Below are positions 48,188 to 59,774 of a DNA stretch of 64,000 nt, in pieces. The notes below the pieces were generated by a model, which was not told the origin of the DNA, did no database searches, and saw only the letters and a program-made list of their open reading frames with translations. The position numbers and the translations under genes were made by a program. Each line of letters opens with the position of its first letter. Positions within the stretch are counted from its first letter, which is position 1. The stretch comes from Euwallacea fornicatus. Lineage: Eukaryota > Arthropoda > Insecta > Coleoptera > Curculionidae. The DNA is taken from the NCBI RefSeq assembly GCF_040115645.1, contig NC_089558.1, positions 2,108,001 through 2,172,000 on the forward strand, in the 5' to 3' direction.

Positions 48188-48783
48188 ACCTCAAAATGTG
48201 ACGATTTGTTGAATGTATTTTTTTCGACGTTTGATAGTTGAGGGGACGTTGTCCTCCAAAGTTGGTTTGTAAGGGTGGCATTTTAAGCAGTACGTCATCA
48301 CATCGCAACCAAGTTTGGAATATGTTTGGTCTTGGCGACATCTTTAATTGGTAGAAATGTGAAATCGACACGTGCTTAATGAGGGTCGAATCGGGGGTGA
48401 GGCAATGTTTGAAAGAGTTGGGATTTTTTAATCTGCAAATTGACTAACCGACAGACAATACCATTTAATAGCAAATTCAATTTTAAAACCTTAAATCCCG
48501 TTCAAAATTTGTCGATAACCTCATAATTTACGATGAAATGGGAGTTTTGTTAAATAGAGCCAAGCCATGTTTAAAGGGATTTAAAGGGATTACGAGGACA
48601 GTCAAAAACTATGCACTTTTATTATATATATGAATTATATTATTTGTGATTTGCCAAAGCCCCCTCGCCAGATAACCTAAATGTGGTATTCTACCAACGC
48701 GATTTCTTTCCATTTATTTATATATATATGTATATATTTTTTTTTTTTCTGGACAATGTCGGTGGTCAATATTTTATCAACTA

Positions 48784-50064
48784 TTGGGTTGTTCGATAAT
48801 TAATGTCGTATTTTTTATGTTTTTTTCAAAGTGAACATACTTATATCAATAATAAATATTAATCAATGATGTAGTGGCCATCTTGGTGGATGACCTTTCG
48901 CCATCTTTCGGCAAGTTGGAAAATTCCGCGTTCGAAAAAGCCTTGATTTTTAGAAGTAAAAAATTGATTTATCTCATTTTCAACGGCTTGATCAGAATCG
49001 AAATTTTTACCATTCAAATGATTTTGAAGAGAACGAAACAAATAATGATCTGATGGCGCCAAGTCAGGGCTATATGGTGGATGAGGTATCAATTCCCAGT
49101 TTAGTTCCAATAATTTTTGTCGCGTTTTTAAAGACGTATGGGGTTATCATGATGGAACAGTACCCCTTTGCGATTGGCGAGTCCAGGACGTTTTCTTTTG
49201 ATTTCTTCGTTCAATTTCGATAGCTGACGACAGTAAACATTCGAATCAATAGTTTGGTTCCTCGGAAGCAGTTCAAAATAAAGAATACCCTTGCAGTCCC
49301 ACCACACAGATAGCAAAATCTTCTTTTGATGAATATTGGCTTTGGACGTCGATTGCGCAGGTTTAACTTGCTTGGTCCATGATCGTTTTCGGACTACGTC
49401 ATCGTAGACAATCCATTTTTCATCACCCGTTATGACTCTTTTTAGAAGTGGGTCGTTTTGGTTACGACTCAGCAAAGAATCGCATATGTTAATGCGTTGG
49501 GTGAGGTGAAGGTCTTTAAATTCGTAAGGAACCCAAAGATCCAATTGGCTAACGTATCCAAGCTTTTTTAAATGCAGAGAAACGGTTGAATTCGATATAT
49601 TCAACTTTTCTGCTATCTCTCGAGTTGTCATGCGCCGATTAGCATCGATTAAGGCCTTTATTTTATCGTCATCAATGGTGATTGGGCGTCCAGTGTGTGG
49701 TCCATCTTGGACATTAATATTTCCGGAACGGAAGCGAGAAAACCAACGCTGGCACTGGCGTTCAGTAAGGCAGTTCTCACCATAAACTTCACACAATTTC
49801 TTCTGAGCTTGTACTGCATTTTCGCCCTTTCGAAAGTAAAATTATAAAATGCGTCGATAATGCTTACTTTGATTGTCCATCTTCAACTTAAATTTTAAAC
49901 TATTTCTCGTTTACTAATCACGTTCAATTTTCGATCGAAGAAAGCCTAAAACATAACCTTTAAAATGGCATATAATAATATGAGCGACGAGATCACTATT
50001 ACTCGATATGTATAAATTAAGCCATCTATGAGAATAAAACGACATTAATTATCGAACAACCCAA
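48784..50064 (-). mobile_element. mariner transposon, 1281 bp, nearly intact
   Basis: Perfect 24-bp terminal repeats (TTGGGTTGTTCGATAATTAA... at 48784; inverse ending CGAACAACCCAA at 50064) are flanked by TA on both sides (48782-48783, 50065-50066). Length, tips and TA duplication are those of a full mariner. Perfect ends and only a few lesions make it the youngest transposon seen here. Confidence 0.95.
48859..49880 (-). pseudogene. mariner (DD34D) transposase with one stop and one small deletion
   Basis: The gene starts at ATG ending 49880 (MDNQSKHYRRIL, then a TAA at codon 13). It continues open from 49796 with RQCQRWFSRFRSGNINVQD and GRPITIDDDKIKALI, a helix-turn-helix with TVSLHLKKLGYV, and VITGDEKWIVYDD with the first catalytic aspartate. 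At HHDN, the second catalytic site, a deletion (length 1 modulo 3, probably 7 bases) shifts frame just before PHTSL. The last part, 48859-49110, contains PYSPDLAPSDHYLF with the third aspartate. Without the lesions it would be of normal mariner length, about 340 residues. It cannot make an active enzyme as it stands. Confidence 0.93.
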
Positions 50065-50066
50065 TA

Positions 50067-50810
50067 TTAACCGTACGAAAATCAACAAATCGTTAGTTCA
50101 GGTTAGATTTTGAACTCCTCTGCAAGCTCCTGCCCTGCGCCGGTTGCGCTGCGACTCACCCTGTAGAAGCAAAAACCCGTCTGCGTACTTGCGATTTTTC
50201 CCTCGTACCACCATAGCAAAATGGAATTTGCGGAGATAGATGCTGTAATCGCTCTTGCTCTTCGCTACCGGCAAAAAAAGCAAAAATACTATTGGGCGCG
50301 TCCAATTACCAGCAGCAAATTGCTGAAAGAGCAGCTTCACACACTTCATTACGAGTTAATAAAGTATCTTCAAAAACTTTCGGTTTTATCGCACAAGTGC
50401 AAACAGCTTTAACGAGCTAGTAGCGCCTCCAGGAACTCACCAAAACACTAAATGGAGGAGGGCTGTATCAGCAGAAGAATGTTTGTTCCTTCGATTTTTT
50501 TTTTGTTATTATAAAATGTAGGCGTATTTTATTCCACTAGCATTAATTGTTCACTGTTGATAACATACAAAGTTAAATTCGGGTGTTCTGAGATTGTTAT
50601 TGTCCTACAATTGAAATTCAAATCGAAATTAACTTTGGCTGCCAAAGCAGCACAAAATGTTAAAGCAACGATTAAAAAACAGCAAATGCATGCAGGTCTA
50701 TGGCAGTATGAATATTTCATTTTAACTCACGACAATCGAGTCGCAGGAAAAATAGAGCGAGTTGCAGCTTTTTAATCGCTGTGATTTTTCAATGGCAAGT
50801 GCCCGAATCT
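50067..50810. other. Intronic sequence, nothing recognised
   Basis: A CACCCTGTAG near 50157 resembles a long-TIR tip. No gene recognised: open frames at 50098-50775 have no recognisable content. Confidence 0.25.
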
Positions 50811-50811
50811 A

Positions 50812-52082
50812 CGAGAATAGTCCCAAAAATACCCGACTTGACAAATAGATGGCGATTTGTTAAAAATTCGCTTATATTACAAAGACCTAACCTTAAAAAG
50901 CTTATGTCTGAAATTTGAGGGTGCTGCGTTGATTTGTCTCTGATACAGGGCCGTTTTCAGTGAACGCTTTTAAGGATCCTGTGAGTACAAAAAAGACTGA
51001 TAATCGATATGCGACTCAATACTTTCATTTAGGAGATCTTAGTCTATCCAACATCAAAACAGAGTTAGATTCTACTCTGGGGGGATCTGATCTGTCGTTA
51101 ACAACTGTAAAATATTGCGTGGCAGAGTTTAAACGCGGTCGTACCAGCTGCCAGGACGAACTCCGCAGTGGTCTGCCCAATGACACTCCAGATCTGACCA
51201 CTCTAGAAATTGTTGCAAATATCGTCAAAACTACTACACACGAAGAAAGTTAGTTAAAAATGAGCGGGTTCGTAGACATGATAGATACTTTACAAAGTAC
51301 TGTACATCGCATTTTGACGCAACAGTGCGATATGAGAAAGCTGTGCGCGACATGGGTAAAAACAGCACCTTGAAGATGTTTTAAAGAAGTAGTTGGCAAA
51401 GTTTCAAAGCAGTAAAGCCGAGTTTTTACGTCGATTCATAACCATGGACGAAACGTGGGTCCATCGTTTTATCACTGAGACGAAAGGGTAGTCAACACAA
51501 TGACTCCGGATGGGAGAGTCGACTCCAAAGAAGGAGAAAACAGGTCCATCTGCAGGAAATGTGATGGCCTCCGTTTTTGGGATTCAAGGATAGCTTTTCT
51601 CGACTATCTCCCTAAAGGAAAAACAATAAACTGATAATATTATACAAATTTATTGCATCGTTTTAGCAACGAAACCAGCAAAAAGCGACCGCATTTGGCG
51701 AAAAAGAAGGACAACGCACCAGGCCGCACTTCCGCCGTCGCGATGGCGAAAATCAATCAACTTGGTTGCGAACTTTTTCCTCTACCCCCCCATTCACCAG
51801 ATTTGGCCCCATCAGAGTATTTCCTATTTTCGAGCTTGAAATAATGGCTCGGTAGGAAGATATTTGTCAATAATCAAGAGGTGGGGCCCGAGATTGATGC
51901 CTCCTCCGCACACTTTTTGCAGATATTCGAAGCTTCTTACTATAGACAGGGTATAAAAGCCATCGAACGTCGCAGGGAGAAGGGCGTCAATCGCAAAGCG
52001 GACTATATTGAGAAATAACGTAATATTTTTCATTTTTTTTTTCCTTTAAATGTCGTGTCGGGTACCTCTGGTACTATTCTCG
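50812..52082 (+). mobile_element. mariner of a second family, copy 1
   Basis: The left tip CGAGAATAGTCCCAAAAATA (50812) and inverse right tip ending ACTATTCTCG (52082) bound 1271 bp, a normal mariner length. TA lies to the left (50810-50811); the right flank is CA. The tip family (CGAGGGTAGTCCCAAAAGTA) differs from the 48784 mariner. Confidence 0.85.
50960..52017 (+). pseudogene. mariner transposase, second family, copy 1, broken
   Basis: Pieces in order: YATQYFHLGDLSLSNIKTEL, CVAEFKRGRTSCQDELRSGL (mariner helix-turn-helix region), MDETWVH interrupted near the first catalytic site, FLDYLPKGKTIN, RPHLAKKKDNAPGRTSAVAM, and PLPPHSPDLAPSEYFLF with the third aspartate block. Relatives have four to five more residues between KKK and DNAP, so a small in-frame deletion removed the segment before the second aspartate. 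Several stops and frameshifts are present. Confidence 0.85.
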
Positions 52083-53184
52083 CACGTTTAAAAATGTGCG
52101 TTTCATTTCTGCGACTGAAGCACCGCATCGAAAACTGCAAGCGCACGCCGAGCCTAAGGCCGGGAAGAAAGGCCGATCGAGGCAAGGCTTTCGTCTCTCG
52201 TGCAAGTTTCGCACCCGAAACCCGAAACAACGTGTCGACCTCCATTTGGAAGCCCGATTGGGCTCACGATGGCTCGCATATCAATTAGCACCTCTTCATT
52301 TCTAAGTTTCTCCAAATACGAATCAATGTCCGTGCGCAAACAACAACCACGTGTACGCGTACTATCGATAGCCCTGCCACCTCAAAGCACACACTTAAAG
52401 ACCTCCATTGACCATTAAAAACGACCTCTAAGCCGTTTCTGTTATTCTTCGGTCACTATATCTTCACCCACACACAATCGGTCGAAACGAACCCATAGAT
52501 CTTGGCCCGAGATAAACCGCGAAGATAAACAATAATATGACAGGTGAAAATTTATTTAGTATTACAATCAAATGATTTATTGATTGATCGGGAATGCAAT
52601 AAGTTGAAATAAAGTGGCTGTGGTGGGACTGGAGAGCTTTCTTCAGTTGTGGAATGCGTGCTTCATATGTGTGCTCAGTAATTATTGCTGTTGGGCGGCA
52701 AGTAGCACCGCCTAATGAGGTCAGCGGTGTAACAGTTTCTCTCTTCCTTGATTCGACAAGACTTTTTCATTACCCAAACAGCTCATTCAGTCAATGTAGC
52801 AAGAAATCAGCGTAAACATTGCTCATTGAAGCATTTTAAGCAGTTCCATCGTTAACACACGTCGTAATTGGCCTAATCGATTACATAACGTCTTGGGCCG
52901 TGGAGTAATGAAGGCATACGTACGCACATGTGATCCCGTGATCTATTTATACATTTTCCGACATTCAGAAATGCTTCCGCATAGTCAAGTTACAGTTTAC
53001 CGCGCTAATCGAGCTGTTAACAAAATAACACAGATTTCAAGTTGGTAATTGCTCATAAAATCCCGATCTAAAACAAACTGAGGTACTTGTTAGGAGTGAA
53101 TGGTGGAATGGTCGATCGACGTCGATTTCAGTTGCTAATGAGTTCCCAAAATAAATTCTTCCCTGAAATCAACGACGAGCTAAG
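52083..53184. other. Intronic sequence, nothing recognised
   Basis: No repeat or gene recognised. Overlapping open frames at 52030-52418 have no recognisable content. Confidence 0.25.
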
Positions 53185-53222
53185 TACGAGGGTAGTCCCA
53201 AAAGTACCCGACCTGACACATA

Positions 53223-54736
53223 CGGCACCGGCCAAGAGTGGGAAAACTTTCAGTAATTTCCTGTAATTTCGCACAGTGTGGTAATATTCAACTTTAACGC
53301 ACAAGTATGAATATAAGATAAGTGGGAAAGGAACAGTTCAGAAAAACATTTTAAAAATGGATCTTTATTCTGAGCTATCAAGATTAACATAAATTTTCAC
53401 GCGGACAAAATGGAGAAACATTTGTGAAAATGAAAATTATCAATTCATTCTTCCATCATTTTGTTGGATAACCTTGACCTTTAATAACTGCTTGGAGTCT
53501 CCATCCATCCATTTTGTAATAACATCTTACGATATGTCACCCCAGGGTTGTTGGAAGTCACTGAATAATTCTTCTTCATTTGCAAATTTTACCGTATTTT
53601 TATGCCTCACATCAGTTTCAAGTCGGTCCGACGAGTTCTCCAAAGGGTTCAAATCGGGGCTCTGCGCTGGCCATTTCGTTATCTCAACTTATTCACCTTC
53701 CAAAAAGTTCTTAATTAATTTGTCGGTATGCTTGGAACCATTGTCGTGTGTAAATTTCCACGATAAAAATTAGTTTGTCGCAGCATGTGGTAACATTGTA
53801 TTCCGCAGTATAATCAGGTGCATATGCTAGTTCATAATCCCATTAATTTGTACTAGTGGTCCCGCTCCGTGTCCAGAGGAACATCCCCAAAAAGGATGTT
53901 TCCTCCTTCGTGTTTTATTGTGGGTTTCATATACCTAGAGTCGAATGGTTCATTCGCAGGACGCCGTACCCATTTAATACCATCTCATGGAAATAGATGG
54001 TACTTACTTTCGTCTGACCAGGGTCCATTTTTTCACTGGTTAAAGGCATAGCTCGATTGTCCAAAAGCAAATTTAAGTCTGTCCTGTGTATTTTTTTCTA
54101 CATATGAAAGGTTTTTTTGGCAGTCCTTCTAGTGTACTGTTTTTCTTGGCACAAGCGTCTTCTAATTAGCCTAACAGAATCCAAATCGATGGTTAATCTT
54201 CTTTTATATTCTCAGCAGTTACAAATGGACTTTCTAACGTGCATCTTCTAATTAACTTGTCTGTGGTTAAAATTGTTTTTTTGGGTCTTTCCAGTTTAGG
54301 AACACTAGTGAGAGTCGCTCAACTTTGTATCATTTGAATTTACTTGAAAACAACGATTTTAGGCGAGTTTAAATCTTTAGCGATAATCAACTTGTTTCAC
54401 TCCGGAACGGTATTTGTAAATTATGAATTGTTTAATTTGATCAGTCAAATCAGGCATTTTGTTGATCTTTCTAAATATGTTGCCAAAATCTGAACCCATT
54501 TAGAGGAGCAAAATACGCAGTGGGGTAAAGATAACGAAAAGTTTCTTCATTTTTGTCCTCTTAAAATTAGGAACAATTTTTTCCCATTATTTATAAAGCC
54601 GTTGGAATTTTGTTTATGTGCTTTCAGAAGGGCGTTTAAAAGATAAATATTTTTCTGAAATGAAATAAAGCTTATAACGCTCAACTATAAAATTATGAAG
54701 GGAATGTGAAAGTTTCTCCATTTTTGGCCGGTACTG
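53223..54736 (-). mobile_element. Tc1-like transposon inserted in the mariner 5' end
   Basis: The left tip CGGCACCGGCCAAGAGTGGG and the inverse right tip (CAGTACCGGCCAAAAATGGA) form a terminal repeat of about 30 bases, AAACTTTC included. The insertion site is TA on the left and TG on the right (54737-54738), consistent with an eroded TA duplication. Length is 1514 bp. Confidence 0.85.
53474..54457 (-). pseudogene. Tc1-like transposase in the nested element, broken
   Basis: The minus strand starts MPDLTDQIKQFIIYKYRSGV and continues in several frames: RLIRRRLCQEKQYTRRTAKK, a stretch with RRPANEPFDSRYMKPTIKHE, GGNILFWGCSSGHGAGPLVQ, MLPHAATN, NGSKHTDKLIKNFLEG beside the second catalytic site, and KWPAQSPDLNPLEN with the third catalytic glutamate block. 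Stops and frameshifts are scattered through it. Confidence 0.75.
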
Positions 54737-54839
54737 TGAATGGCGAGGTTTTCGTTAACAATTTGTCTATATTGCAAAGACTTAACGGTAAAAACCTTAC
54801 GTCTCAATTTTGAAGGTGCTATGTTAGTGTGGGGTTGCT

Positions 54840-55795
54840 TTGAACCTGTTTTTACTGAACGCTTTTGGAGATTCGGTGTGCATGGAAAAAACTGGTAATG
54901 GATACGTGATCCAACACTTTCATTTGAAAGATCTTAGCCCATCCTACACCAAAGCGGGATTAACTTCTACTCCGAGGAACTCTGGTCCTTCGTCAACGAC
55001 TGTCAAATATTTGGTGGCAGAGTTCAAACGCGGTCGTACCATCTGCCAAGACGAACGCCACAGTGGTCAGCCCAATGACACTCCAGTTCTGACCACTCCA
55101 GAAATTGTGGCAAAAATCGACAACACTGTGCTGGAAGAGAGTCGGCAAAAATACGCGCGTCCGTAGACGTGATAGGTCCTTCAAAAAGTACTGGACATAG
55201 CATTTTGACCAAACAATTGAATATCAGAAAGTTCTCCCGAGTTTTTGCGTCGATTCATAATCATGGATGAAACGTAGGTCCATCATTTAGAAACAGTAGT
55301 CAAAACAGTGGACCCGAATGGGAGGATCGACTCCAAAGAAGAAGAAAACCGTTCCATTTGCAGGAAATGCGATGGCGTCCGTTTTTTGGGTTTCACGTAA
55401 AATATTTTTCTCGATTATCTCCCTAAAGGAAAAACAATAAACTGATAATATTATACAAATTTATTGCAGCGTTTGAGCAACGAAACTGGCAAAAAGCGAC
55501 CGCATTTGGCGGAAAATAATAACAACGCACCAGTCCCTACTTCCGCCATCGCGATGGCGAAAATCGGTCAGCTTGGTTGCGAACGTTTTCTTTTCCCCCC
55601 TATTCACCAGATTTTGCCCCTTCAGATAATTTTCTATTTTCAAACTTGAAAAAATGACTCGGTGGAAAGAGATTGGCCAATAATGAAGAGGTGGACTGTA
55701 AGGTTAATGTCGATTTTTAAAAATTCACAGCTTCATACTGTAAACACCGTATAGAGGGAAGAAGTGTATCAATCTCAAAAGGCACTATGTTGAGA
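54840..55795 (+). pseudogene. mariner transposase, second family, copy 2, broken
   Basis: Pieces in order: GNGYVIQHFHLKDLSPSYTK, LVAEFKRGRTICQDERHSGQ, NDTPVLTTPEIVAKI, IMDET with the first aspartate followed by a stop, FLDYLPKGKTIN, RPHLAENNNNAPVPTSAIAM. The second catalytic aspartate is Asn here, and the same short gap as in copy 1 precedes it. The SPDLAPSDYFLF block is frameshifted. Confidence 0.8.
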
Positions 55796-55867
55796 ATTAA
55801 TGTAATATTTTGCAAAAATCTTATTTCTTTAGGAGTTTAATCGAATACTTTTGGGCCTATCGGGGTA

Positions 55868-58857
55868 TGATGACAAGAATAGTTGAAAATTGAGGAAAAA
55901 TGGCGAAAAATGGATTCAACAGCGTGCAACTTATACCGCTTGTTTTAACAAACCTAATCCCGATGCTCATCGAGTAGCGTTCATCACGAGGACGTTAACA
56001 AGGAGTTTATTTCTATTATGGGCATAAAAACTAAAAATTAATCCCACCCAACATTAATATCTCATAAGCAGCGTCCGAAGAGCAATTTTAGCCAATAGTC
56101 GGCCCATTATTTCCCCGAGCTGAAATTGCCCCATGTACGAAAAACGGTTGTTCTTTTTCTTTGTGCCCCAATTTAGTCGCCGCCAATGATCTGGACCATG
56201 TGTTGCAAATTGTGCTGTGTTGGCTTAAATCCCGTAAAAGTGTAATTGCGATTCTCGCTTGAACGGATCTTATTATTGTACGGACGAACAAGGGTGTTTA
56301 CAATGGGTGAGCTTTATTTCGTTTTAAGGAAATCTCCCCGATGGGATTTAAAGTGGGGTCACAGACATACAAAAACCCTCTTGGGTTTGCTGAGGAAACG
56401 TTTTTGACGTTTTGCCCTTTTTGCTTCAAGTCCCATCTGGGTTAACGATGCAAAACAAAAATACGTCAAAAACGAGCTAAGAATTTTCCATTGCCGTGGC
56501 AAGTCATATTATCTAGATTCTTCCTAGACAAAAAGATTTGATGGACTAAACGTGCATCCAAAGTACTGACTAAAACGACTACTCTTTGTGTGTTAAATCA
56601 CCTTCTAAAGACCGGAACATCTGCGTAAGCTCGCAAATTTGCTTTCATGCCCCTGGGTCCGAATGACGTGTACACAGAGCAGTTTTAACATAATTATTTC
56701 AATATAAGCAAGGGGATTTACGTGATTTCGCCGTTCCGGGCAAACAGTGGCGGCGCTTCAAAAAATTACTCGATTTCAATTCATTTTTCACAAAAAAAAA
56801 AAAAATCATAAAAATATCGCAAATCGAAACGAGGTGGCTTTTTAAATGTTCTTGCGGCGAGATTCGCGAATCTGGAGAGCGGAAAGTTTCCCCGAACTCA
56901 TGTCAAAGTCAATTTAATTTACTCAGTTGAGTGACAGTAATAACACGTCAATTTCGCTCCATTCCCAGGAGGGTGGCGCTTATAGGAGAGGTCTCCAGGA
57001 GGGGTAGAAACCTTCATGTTAAATCTCGTGTGCTACAACACTGGCAGCGCTGCACCCGTTATTAGAGATTTGCACTGGTGCAACTTTTAACTCACGGAGT
57101 TGTACTGGTGTAAGCTTCCCAAAACTACCGACAACTTTCGTTGTCTTCGTTCGTTTTCGGTTTTTGCGCTAATTGTGCAGCCTTCGTCCAAGTGCAGATG
57201 CGTTATTTTGCCGTGGATCATTCCCATTGCAAATGCCTCAGAGGCTCGCACCTAAGAAACATCCTAAAACCCAAACAGTAGTGTTACTAATCTTTACTTC
57301 TTGTTTCAGGTAATTATGCTCATATAACAGAAGCTATTAAGTCACTTATGGTAAGTAATTCTATCTTAAGTGAGGAGATTATGTGTTGAATTAATTGGAG
57401 ACAAGAATGTTGGTTTTTCTTGCTCCGGCTATTAATAATTCCTCTTTTTGCCCGGCGATTCTCTTATTAAGTATTTAATCATTTTAAAACCGGCACGGAT
57501 GGCTGTAATAATTCTGTCTCCGCCATTTAAGGAGGATTAAGCCTGCAGAAAAAAACGAATAACTTTCAACGCTACATGAGCCGATCCGCAATGTTCACGT
57601 CAAAGCTGAACAAATGGGAGCATATTGCGAGACAATCCGATCGCATTCAAAATGCAAATGGCCCAAAGAATTGAATACATCCCTCCAATTTGTCACCTTC
57701 ACCTTCGTGATAAGAGGGTCTTTCCGAGTTTCGGATCTGTGCAAATTGTTTTATCAAAGCTACGGTGTTTCCGGAACGATACAGTAGGAAGGATTTGTTG
57801 GGATAGAAATAATTTTTCTCCTTCAAAACGCCCTTTTCGAATATAAAAAGAGAAGATTTGATCGAGTTATAAAGGGTGAAGTAGCGTTTTACCGTCCCGA
57901 AAGTGTGCAAGCAGCAAAGCTGAACTGGAGGTGCCCAATTCGGGGGGCAAGTTCAGCCCTACTTAACTGTTTCCCGTGCATGTTTTTACGTTTCATAAAA
58001 ATGCGCTTCACCCTTAATAACTTTACGGCACCGCTGGAGTTGCATGGGGAGCGTATTATGTTATTGGAATAATATGTCATGTAGAACAACGGCGCAAACT
58101 GTTGCCTTTTCAATTAACGGGGAACAAACACACCCCCATTGTGCTTACACTGTCTCCATTGTGGCGAATCATTACCACGCACCCCATTGTAAGCCTTTTG
58201 AGTACGTAAACCCAGAGATTTACTTCACTGGGAAAACTCCCTTTTCGCATTCATTTATGCCGAAAATTAATACCTCGACTTCGAATTTATTAACAGCCTC
58301 CTAAATCGTGGATGTATCGTTACTTAACCCATTTGTCTGCAGAAATTATAACTGAAGATAAGCCGGCAAACAGCCAGCAAAACTGTTGTTCCTCGATAAT
58401 CCATCTTTTTTGTCTGCACGACATATATTACACCCACGGCATTTTAAGAGCACCACTTTGCATATCGTTAATCGATTCCGTGAAACTCAAGAGCCTCATC
58501 GGTGCCGAAGACATTGGTGTATCTTTGATGACTGTCGTCCAATCGCAGTAAATAGGTTTCTAGTTCGTATGTGTGCTTCGTGTTAAATTAGAAACGTAGG
58601 AGGAACAGATGCAAAGTTGAGGAGAATGTTTGTTAATCGTGTGTGGTAAAAATTGAATCATTAGGAATCCGATGTTTCAAGGACATGACGAGTAACTCCA
58701 TTCAATGGCGTTTGCTTAGACGAATATGAACGAATCTAGTCAAACGCGATGGTCCCACGACTGTTCCACAGTCAGCGCATGATGGTCCGCTTGCTTAAGT
58801 TATAACGAGACTCCATAACAACAATCAGGAAACTTTCCGTATTACTTACAACGGCTA
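55868..58857. other. Intronic sequence, one candidate microexon, otherwise nothing recognised
   Basis: About 3 kb without recognised transposons. The only signal is the splice-site-bounded 41-base stretch at 57310-57350, listed separately. Confidence 0.3.
57310..57350 (+). other. Candidate 41-base microexon (unproven)
   Basis: A strong acceptor (CTAAT branch-like site, pyrimidine-rich run, TTGTTTCAG) ends at 57309, and a consensus donor ATG/GTAAGTAATT begins at 57351. Of three frames, only the one that completes a codon with its first two bases is open; it reads NYAHITEAIKSLM after the split codon. That phase fits the netrin exon's end, but 41 bases would shift the netrin frame downstream. 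It could be an exon of another gene, a poison exon, or chance. Confidence 0.3.
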
Positions 58858-58859
58858 TA

Positions 58860-59476
58860 CAGGGTGAGTCGGGAGGATCGTGCCAAACTTCGGGAGCGTG
58901 TTGTACGTGAAAAATAAATGTAAAAAAACTCAAATGTTGTTATCCGATTTTCGTTTGTTTACAAGTTATAGCGTAAATAAAATTAAAACATAAAATTAAA
59001 AAAATTTATAAATTTCATAAGAAATTCCATAAATTAACGTTTGGATATCATAGTAAATGTTCAAAAATATTGCCATTAACTTCTAAACATTTTCAAAATT
59101 GTTGAACACTCGGATAAATACGTTTTTAGGAGGATGTCTTTGATGTGGAAACCGTTGACGATATTCTTCAGCAGCAGCTCTAGCATTCCCATTACAAAAA
59201 CCATAAACAGACACCATATTTGCGTATTCTAAATTTGAATCAATGTTTGGCATCTTGTAACACTTTAATTGAACTCGAAAATAAATATCAAGCAATATCA
59301 ATATCACTAATACCAAAGGTACGTTTATGGTAAATAGAATCCTAGTTAAAAAAATTTATTTACCCTATAACTTGTAAACAAACGAAAATCGGATAACAAC
59401 ATTTGAGTTTTTTTACATTTATTTTTCACGTACAACACGCTCCTGAAGTTTGACACGATCTTCCCGACTCACCCTG
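58860..59476 (-). mobile_element. Foldback element with DUF4817 core, 58.9 kb copy
   Basis: A 617-bp element with TA on both sides (58858-58859, 59477-59478). Arms of about 125 bases are nearly identical inverted copies (CAGGGTGAGTCGGGA, ACACGCTCC/GGAGCGTGT, TTATCCGATTTTCGTTTGTT). The core has an intact DUF4817 open frame on the minus strand and no DDE sequence. Confidence 0.9.
59083..59253 (-). CDS. DUF4817-only open frame, 56 residues
   Basis: From an internal ATG at 59253 the protein begins MPNIDSNLEYANMVSVYGFC and continues NGNARAAAEEYRQRFPHQRH, PPKNVFIRVFNNFENV, then stops. The whole match is to the N-terminal DUF4817 helix-turn-helix of insect DDE transposases; nothing catalytic follows. 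The frame is open further upstream to 59316 (77 codons). The MPN start is preferred because the 33.0 kb element also has it. Whether it is expressed is unknown. Confidence 0.55.
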   Translation of the reverse strand: MPNIDSNLEYANMVSVYGFCNGNARAAAEEYRQRFPHQRHPPKNVFIRVFNNFENV

Positions 59477-59774
59477 TATCTAAGGAACAAAAATGGACAC
59501 AAGAAATTGGTCGCTCTAGCTTCTATAACATCGAGGGGGTCCGAAATGAGGTATTAACCAACGCGTTCCCACTTACCCTTTGACTCCAACAATCCCAATT
59601 AGATAATTTTAAATGGCACTTCCTACTGGTGGTACGAGGACAGTCTGAGAAGTACCCGATCTGGCACATAGATGGGAATTTTTTGGTTAAAAGTTTGCCT
59701 ATATTGAAGAGGCCTAACCTCCAAAAGCTTATGCCTAGAGTTTCAGGGTGCCGCTCCGATTTGTGTTATTTTTG

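Larger units (their letters stand above)
53187..55865 (+). mobile_element. mariner of the second family, copy 2, split by a Tc1-like insertion
   Basis: The left tip CGAGGGTAGTCCCAAAAGTA at 53187 follows TA. The right end near 55865 reads ATACTTTTGGGCCTATCGGGG and is followed by TA. After 36 bases the mariner is interrupted at 53223 and resumes at 54739 (AATGGCGAGG...), in line with copy 1. Removing the insertion leaves about 1.16 kb. Confidence 0.8.
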
